NCBI GenBank assembly: GCA_020650975.1
Contig: JAIPMN010013658.1
Location: forward strand, 1 to 26,022
Length of the DNA stretch: 26,022 nt
DNA from: Apostichopus californicus
Taxonomy: Eukaryota; Echinodermata; Holothuroidea; Aspidochirotida; Stichopodidae
Reading direction: 5' to 3'
Shown here: piece after piece, positions 20,547-26,022 of the stretch
Layout of the letters: each line of letters starts with the position of its first letter
Position numbering within the stretch: the first letter of the stretch is position 1
Notes under the pieces: model-generated
What the model saw: only the letters and a program-made list of their open reading frames with translations
What the model was told of the DNA's origin: nothing
Databases searched by the model: none
Made by a program: the position numbers and the translations under genes

Positions 20547-23500
20547 CTGTATAAAGATGAAGTAGTTATCTTAATTTGCAACAATTCACCATTTTTTCAA
20601 TGAATATTCATTCCATGCCATAAACTTATGTACATGCTGAGAAGCTGAACTGTTGTTTTTATCTCATCACTCCCATTGGGAGGATGAGATATTGTAGTTC
20701 CTTTTGTCAGTTGCGCCATATATAGCTTGGTCAATTGCCATAGCAACAGTTGCCATGTAATAACATTTGGTTAATTTTCCTGAGTAGGGTTACCATATTT
20801 GTTTTTGAAAAAGCAGGACACTGATCCGTGTCCTGCATTGATCCGCGTCCTGGGGGAGGGGTCTAAGGGGAGGGGGTGCCCTCTCACCTTTGGAAATTTT
20901 TTCGTTTTTCAAAGGTGCCTAGATGCAAAATGGTGCAATGAGAAACTGCACCGTACCCAGACGTACGTGTACGTTCATCTCAGCCGCCGATGTTCAATCA
21001 CAGATTCACAACACTTCATACTTTGGATTGGCGTGCGTGATACTCTGCCTAAAACTGACATTACGTTAGATAGGGCAATACTCATAATTACGGTGTGTTC
21101 ACGCTATTGACTGCGTTCTACTATACTTTGTGAGAGCTCGCCTGCGTGCAGGAAAGTGGTGTGTGTCTCTACTGCTGTCCGTATATGGCAGGTAGCAGCT
21201 AGACGACGCGAGTACGCGTTTATTGCGTATAAATTTAGTTGGAAATCATTTGCTTGTGACTCGTGAGGCTAAATTAGGGAAAACCTGTCAATTCCTGTGT
21301 AAATTCATGAAATCCGGATATTATTGCCAAATTGGAAAATCCACCCGGACGCCCGCGTAAGTCACGAAAAACCGGACATGTCCAGGTAAAACTGGACGTC
21401 TGGTAAGCCTATTCCTGAGTAGCTATTCATGGTAGGACACTTCAGGGTCCATGACTGAGGGAGGGGTCAAAACGTGTCCGTCTGTGACTATGGCTGGGTG
21501 TGTGTGTCTGTTCGTCCAAGTTTTGCATCAAAAACTCTGAAATGGCTGGGCTGATTTTCTTCAAACTCGGTGGAAAGGTACCTCAGGGTGAACACTTGCG
21601 TCTGGCAGGCCCCATTTAAAAGGTCAAATTTAGTGAAAATCTATTTTTTTGCTATAACCCCATGGAAAAACATTGAATTGACATGGAACCTTAACAGATT
21701 ATAATAATGTCAAATGCTATCAAAATATGTAGTTGCCATGGTAACTGAGGTCAAAGGTCACATGATCTAAGGTCAAATATATATATAACTCTGTGGATCA
21801 CCCTCATCTTGTTTTTTTTCTATTCAAACTGATTCTTGAAAGCTCTGCTTACACCCATATACTTTGGGTGATAAAATAAAAACTGGGCGGGTTGTCTGGT
21901 CAATGTGAAATCTGAGATGGTGAAAAGGTTTATACCAAGTCATATGTAGAACAAGAACGCAATGGTTTCGAGGAGACAGGAAGGTGAAAATGAAGACTGA
22001 TCAGTTTCATGTTTGCTTGAGTCTGTAATTATTTTTTACTATCGTTTATATGTATGTTTATAAAAATTCTCAGAACTGAATGGGATATCAATTTCATGTG
22101 TCATAAATGGTACACTTAATATCATCCAAACTAATACTGTATCAGTTTGATCTCAGACTAATCATGGCTGAATGAAACTCCTGTGAAGTGGACATACACA
22201 TCACACTGCATTGTTATGTAAATACAGTACACTGACATGGAGTGATTTTACTTGAAGCAAATCTAAAAGAGCTCCTGAAGGTCTTGTCCAGTGGCAATAT
22301 CAACCAATTAGAATTATTGTAACATTTTTTTTGAAAGTTAACTTTTTCTATCTGTCAAAATCTGTTTCAAGGAAATCCCTAGTTACTTTAAATTGGGAGG
22401 AACAATGCTGTTGAAGACCCACACTCTAAAAGGGGTTATCATACAGTTAGCATAGTATATTGTGTAAATTTAATAGGGAAGTCTATTTAAAATGTGTAAG
22501 ATGAGTCTTTCTGTTAACCTCAAGTCTGGTCATAAACGGTCTTATATTGGAAAGATAACTCTTCAACAATTCATTCCTTTTTTAAGCTAAGAAAGTCTTC
22601 ATAGTGAAAAAGTTGAAGATGGGCCTCTATGATGGCGCAATAGGAATTTGATGTTTGTTTGATAGCTCAATGTTGCTCAGGAAAGAGCAAAAGGAATTAA
22701 TATGAATGTATGTATGTATTTTAGATCCTCCTGCAAGCAGGAACTCGCGAAGCTGACCGAAGTCAGTCTCTTAGATTCATATTTAACGACCATGATTATG
22801 AATTGTCAATTGTCAACAACTCTGTAACTGGACAACATACATTTATCTTGGAGTGACTTGAACTCAGGACCTTATGATTGAAAGGCACCGGCGTTAACTA
22901 CTGAGCTAACGCTCCTAGCTATGAATTGTTTGTTACTGTTGAAATAAAGCCTGTAGGCCCCTGATGATTGCTGAGTACAAAAAACAGAAGAAGCTTAAGG
23001 GGAATGTCTGTTTAGACTAACTGTGTTATGATTTGAAATTCTATCTTGTATTATATTTGGTGAAAACTGTGTGACAAGGTTGTAATCAAACACAAAAAAC
23101 TGCTTCGATATTGACTTTGTTCAATTTCAAGTTTAAATTTAACATCGGCTTTCACAATGTTCAGCTTCAATTCACCTTCATGAAATATTTATTTAAGACA
23201 AGTTTTAAGTTTAAAAAATATGTGAAACTTAAGTAATTACACCATTAATAATGGTGGCCTAACAAGTAACATTAGCCTAGGACTAGGAGTGTAGGACTTG
23301 GTCGAAAACCCACTCAATTACCCTAGGCCTACTTTTCCATGTCGCTATACTGGCTTCTGGTTCAACCGTTCGTCTCTGCATAACTTGGCTTTGACTGCTC
23401 GGTCTTGCCCAGGTCGATCCCAGTGCTATGCTAAATTGGGTTACTAGTACTACATCCTTGAACTTAAGTCAAAGTTAAAGACAGTTAATGACAAAACATA

Positions 23501-26014
23501 TGCCTAACGTTAGTCTAACGTTACGCCTAGCCAACGTTAGAGTTTACTAGTGAAAAATAGTATACCGTTGGATGTACTTGTGGGTCTAATTGAAGTTATT
23601 TGTGGAATCGATTAAAATGTCATCGTTTTGGATTCCAGATTACGTTCAATTTCAACACAGTTGAAACAGCTGCCGTCATCCATGGAGCCTCGAGGAATTG
23701 AACGCCATTTGACATCTATTCTTACATGAACGGTGGTTCAAAGATTAGAAACACGGTTGCATGGAATTTCTGTGACCAGTTCGGTAATAGCCTATATATA
23801 TTCGTCAACTTTACAGAGAAGTGCCATACTTCTTATTCTACGTTACTTCTGAAGGTGGAAGATCTTTGGTTGTAGTGTCCCGTCCGCGTATTTTTTTTCC
23901 CAGGACGAACGTGGGATCGGCCAATCAAATCCCTGGATTCCAAACATGTGACGCTTTTTCAAAAAACATGTTCTGAATCTTTTTTCCTAGTTTTGACCCC
24001 AGATTATGAACGGCAATCCTTCATTTTCAAATGAACCGGATTTCTAACCCACTTTCTAAACCCTTACTCTGATTTCAAACGAATTTGTAAATTCATGAAA
24101 AACCTGAAACCCCTTATTCGTCCTAGGAAAAAAAAATAGGCGTCCCGTCCCGTCCGCGTATTTTTTTTTCCCAGGACGAACGTGGGTTTCAGATTTTTCA
24201 GGAATTTACAAATTCGTTTGAAATCAGAGTTAGGGTTTAGAAAGTGGGTTAGGGATCCAGTTCCTACGGAAAAGAAGGATTTTCTTTCATAATATGGGGT
24301 CAAAACTAGGAAAAAAGATTCAGAACATGTTTTTTGAAAAAGCGTCACATGTTTGGAATCCAGGTATTTGATTGGCCGATGCCCACGTTCGTCCTGGGAA
24401 AAAAAATACGCGTCCCCGTCCCGTAGCGTATAGCCTACTCGACTACAGTTTTTTTTGTGTACACCTACGTATGGCAAGCCGTTTAGTTTTTATTGTATTT
24501 GATGATATCGTCAAATATTTGATGATATCACCAATTCAATTGCTGATATCACCAATTATTTGATGATATCGTCATATAATTGATGATATCACCAACTATT
24601 TGATGATATCATCAAATCAATTGATGATATCAACAATTGAATTAGTGATATCAGCAAATGTATTGCTGATATCAGCAATTCTACATATCTTTAATTAATT
24701 ATATATACATTAATTATATATACATGTACATGGTAGGTTGTTCGGTATAAAAGTCTGTTCGAATGGAAGTGTGCATGGTTGTCCCAGGAAGTAATACCTA
24801 ATTCTTCTGTCGCGACATTTATATGTAACATATTACAAATAGATACACTCCATGTAATTGTATAATAGCAAAGATAATTCACCTTATCTTTGATCATAGT
24901 CTATGAGATATATCCATTTATTTTATCAATTAATTTGATCAATATGTAATGTGACTAATTGGAAGCTGCTGAAATATATAAGTTAACCGAGGACCAGTGC
25001 ATTTCCTTTTGTTCCGAGGAATATTTTTTGTGCAGGAATGTGAGTTGTCACTCCCCCAACAAACCCGTCAAACTTTCCGATGCAATAATGAAGTATAACA
25101 ATATGTCATGTAATTACAAAAGGAATTGTTGCTTATTACGATATATACGCAAGACAATGTAATCGTCGGTCCCAACATTCCCCCAACCCGTGACGCATTC
25201 CTAAGGCGGCTACCGGCACACTTAACATTTGAGTACCATCCCCACGCCATACCCTTTAAACTTTCCTTTGGCAACTATACAAAAATATCCACATTGCTTA
25301 CGGTTCCGGTGTGTGAGCATCTGACATCTATACAGACTGACTTATTGGAGGTATTCATTTAATCGGAAATGGCTTGAAGACGCTAATGTTGTGTTTGTAT
25401 AATTTATAATGTTATTATTGTAAAATAATATATATATAATAATATTTTTTTTACAATTTGCACACTAAAAGAATGAAGCGGATATACAATAATAATGCCT
25501 AAACAGGATGTAAGAGTATATTATCAAGATATAAAACCCTCCAAATTATACTTGATGATGATCGTGTACAAAGCAGACGATTTGTTGAATTGATCCAATC
25601 AAAATTGATAATCGCATATCGCATGTCCTCATAACGATGACCTAGGATTTTGATCTTTTTGTTTCTTTGTTTCTTTTCATTTTTTATTTAGTTTCAGTGA
25701 AGGAGTTTCCGGGTTTCTGGGACCTGGACTCCTCAGTCGTGGTTCAACTTTGATCTAAAGGACTTTAATATTTCGATATGTCCAGTCCAAATGGTTCTTA
25801 GTCAGAAACTACAAGATTGAAAACTAAAAGCAATTCACAAAAGAGCGAAACATTCTTTAAAAGGTAAACCTCAGCTGAGAACATTTCTAAGAGGCCAATA
25901 GCATATATTACAACGTATTATAAACAAGTATGTGACATACATACCTCCCTGTCCAGATGAAACGTCCAATGATGAAAATACGAAGATAACGACACCAAAT
26001 AAATGTAATTTCAT
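20422..26014 (-). CDS. Secreted or membrane protein with N-terminal NIDO domain, first two coding exons
   Basis: Exons 25945-26014 and 20422-20546 join in phase 1 to give 65 residues. Residues 1-23 form a classical signal peptide: MK, then hydrophobic LHLFGVVIFVF, then a small and polar region ending around SSGQG. Residues 24-65 begin DLLLPYGPENGDE, then DDWFVEVPL, then FEFPFFDRNHRTLF. This is the opening of a NIDO domain, the extracellular module of nidogen, alpha-tectorin, SNED1 and mucin-4, where (Y/F)P(Y/F)G...GD...DD and F.F(Y/F)...(L/I)(Y/F) recur. The protein should therefore be extracellular or a type I membrane protein. A phase-1 intron right after the signal peptide is usual for such genes. 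The rest of the NIDO domain and any EGF, sushi, AMOP or VWD modules would lie at lower coordinates and were not found. Confidence 0.75.
20640..21880. repeat. Older dispersed repeat interrupted by the hAT copy (inferred)
   Basis: Flanks of the hAT insertion read as one continuous unit once the element and one duplication copy are ignored. The right part carries TTTTGCATCAAAAACTCTGA, CCATGGTAACTGAGG and AGGTCAAAGGTCA. It looks like a dispersed non-coding repeat, but its copy number cannot be judged from one window. Confidence 0.4.
20785..21411. mobile_element. Non-autonomous hAT-type DNA transposon (627 bp)
   Basis: The ends are TAGGGTTACCA on the left and, reverse-complemented, TAGGCTTACCA on the right. 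The element is flanked by a perfect 8-bp target duplication TTCCTGAG at 20777-20784 and 21412-21419. Eight-bp duplications are the hallmark of hAT elements. The internal 103-codon frame does not resemble a transposase, so the copy must depend on a transposase made elsewhere. Confidence 0.9.
22708..22919 (-). mobile_element. tRNA-derived SINE-like element
   Basis: On the minus strand the element starts GGAGCGTTAGCTCAGTAGTT (A box TAGCTCAGTAGTTA, 22896-22909). It carries a B box GAGTTCAAGTC (22855-22865), then a tRNA-unrelated body, and ends in an ACATACATAC-type tail near 22708-22720. A 7-bp TATGAAT on both sides (22701-22707, 22920-22926) is a candidate target duplication. The tRNA cloverleaf is imperfect in the D and anticodon arms, so this is a SINE rather than a working tRNA gene. 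Confidence 0.72.
23878..24423. repeat. Near-perfect 546-bp palindrome: two inverted copies of a fold-back element
   Basis: Left arm from TCCCGTCCGCGTATTTTTTT to about 24146 and right arm to 24423 are inverted copies with few differences. Shared landmarks in both include CGGCCAATCAAAT, ACATGTTCTGAATC and TTACAAATTCGTTTG (or complements). The same terminal block (CGTATTTTTTTTCCCAGGACGAACG) occurs at both outer ends and, in both orientations, at the centre. The simplest reading is two roughly 270-bp elements with terminal inverted repeats, inserted head to head or duplicated in inversion. Confidence 0.93.
24499..24680. repeat. Array of nine GATATC-centred palindromes spaced 20-21 bp
   Basis: GATATC begins at 24504, 24524, 24545, 24565, 24585, 24605, 24626, 24647 and 24668. 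Most copies are flanked as TTGATGATATCA or TTGCTGATATCA, and several are perfect palindromes, such as TTTGATGATATCATCAAA (24599-24616) and ATTGCTGATATCAGCAAT (24662-24679). The spacing is about two helical turns. Family and function are unknown. Confidence 0.95.
25945..26014 (-). CDS. NIDO-protein exon 1: signal peptide
   Basis: ATG at 26014-26012 starts a 23-codon stretch with a hydrophobic core, then donor GGGAG|GTATGT. No other ATG is visible in the 8 bases to the window edge. The promoter and most of the 5' UTR lie outside. Confidence 0.8.
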
Positions 26015-26022
26015 GTCTCTTT

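Larger units (their letters stand above)
20547..25944 (-). other. First intron of the NIDO gene (5.4 kb), repeat-rich
   Basis: The intron is bounded on the minus strand by GTATGT and TTTATACAG. It holds the nested hAT-like insertion, an older dispersed repeat, a SINE-like element, a large palindrome, a palindrome array and an AT microsatellite (about 25415-25452). Between 21900 and 22700, 22930 and 23870, and 24690 and 25940 nothing coding is recognised. Confidence 0.7.

Noticed and set aside
20797-21110. 103-codon plus-strand frame inside the hAT copy
   Set aside because: No BED zinc finger, RNase H-like or dimerisation motif of a hAT transposase; the element is too short to be autonomous.
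22850-22916. A functional tRNA gene on the minus strand
   Set aside because: A and B boxes are present but the D arm and anticodon arm do not pair properly and a body plus tail follow, so a SINE fits better.
24064-24477. 137-codon minus-strand frame
   Set aside because: It spans the centre of the large palindrome, so it reads both arms of a repeat; no protein family.
24499-24680. CRISPR array
   Set aside because: Spacing is regular, but the linkers are only about 14 bp, AT-rich and similar to one another, and the host is eukaryotic; there is no spacer structure.
24959-25362. Overlapping plus- and minus-strand frames of 67-78 codons, some Cys-rich
   Set aside because: No signal peptide, splice context or known domain; they lie within the first intron of the NIDO gene and overlap each other on both strands.

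Overview
This window is eukaryotic, from the nuclear genome of a metazoan. It is AT-rich, its genes are split by spliceosomal introns with clean GT/AG junctions, and it is full of minisatellites, a hAT-type transposon copy, tRNA-derived SINE-like pieces and fold-back repeats. A single USP44/USP49-type gene beside a secreted NIDO-domain gene, in this repeat landscape, fits an invertebrate deuterostome such as an echinoderm. That placement is inference; only 'animal' is secure.

Left third (399-9608, + strand): the last ten coding exons of a USP44/USP49-type ubiquitin-specific protease. All ten join in consistent phase into a 648-residue partial protein. It holds most of a zf-UBP zinc finger, a basic linker and a complete USP catalytic core: Cys box in exon 3, QQDAQEF in exon 6, two CxxC pairs in exons 7 and 8, His box and Asn/Asp in exon 10. 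The 5' end lies left of the window. Several introns carry tandem arrays: a 57-bp minisatellite in the first, an 85-bp array in the fifth, and in the ninth a 62-bp duplication that copies the end of exon 9 together with its splice donor.

Middle (9609-20421): the usp44 3' UTR with likely poly(A) signals near 10.6 kb, then AT-rich DNA with a 26/52-bp array (12.4-13.3 kb), a C-rich island with open frames of unknown meaning (15.7-16.0 kb), a CA microsatellite, a short perfect hairpin, and a 1.47-kb element with terminal inverted repeats (18570-20036) containing a long purine tract.

Right (20422-26022, - strand): the first two coding exons of a secreted or membrane protein. A signal-peptide exon (25945-26014) joins in phase, across a 5.4-kb intron, to the start of a NIDO domain (20422-20546). 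The intron holds a hAT-like element with an 8-bp target duplication nested in an older repeat, a tRNA-derived SINE-like element, a 546-bp near-perfect palindrome and an array of nine GATATC-centred palindromes spaced 20-21 bp. The two genes converge; no functional link between them is visible. Later exons of the NIDO gene were not found with confidence.
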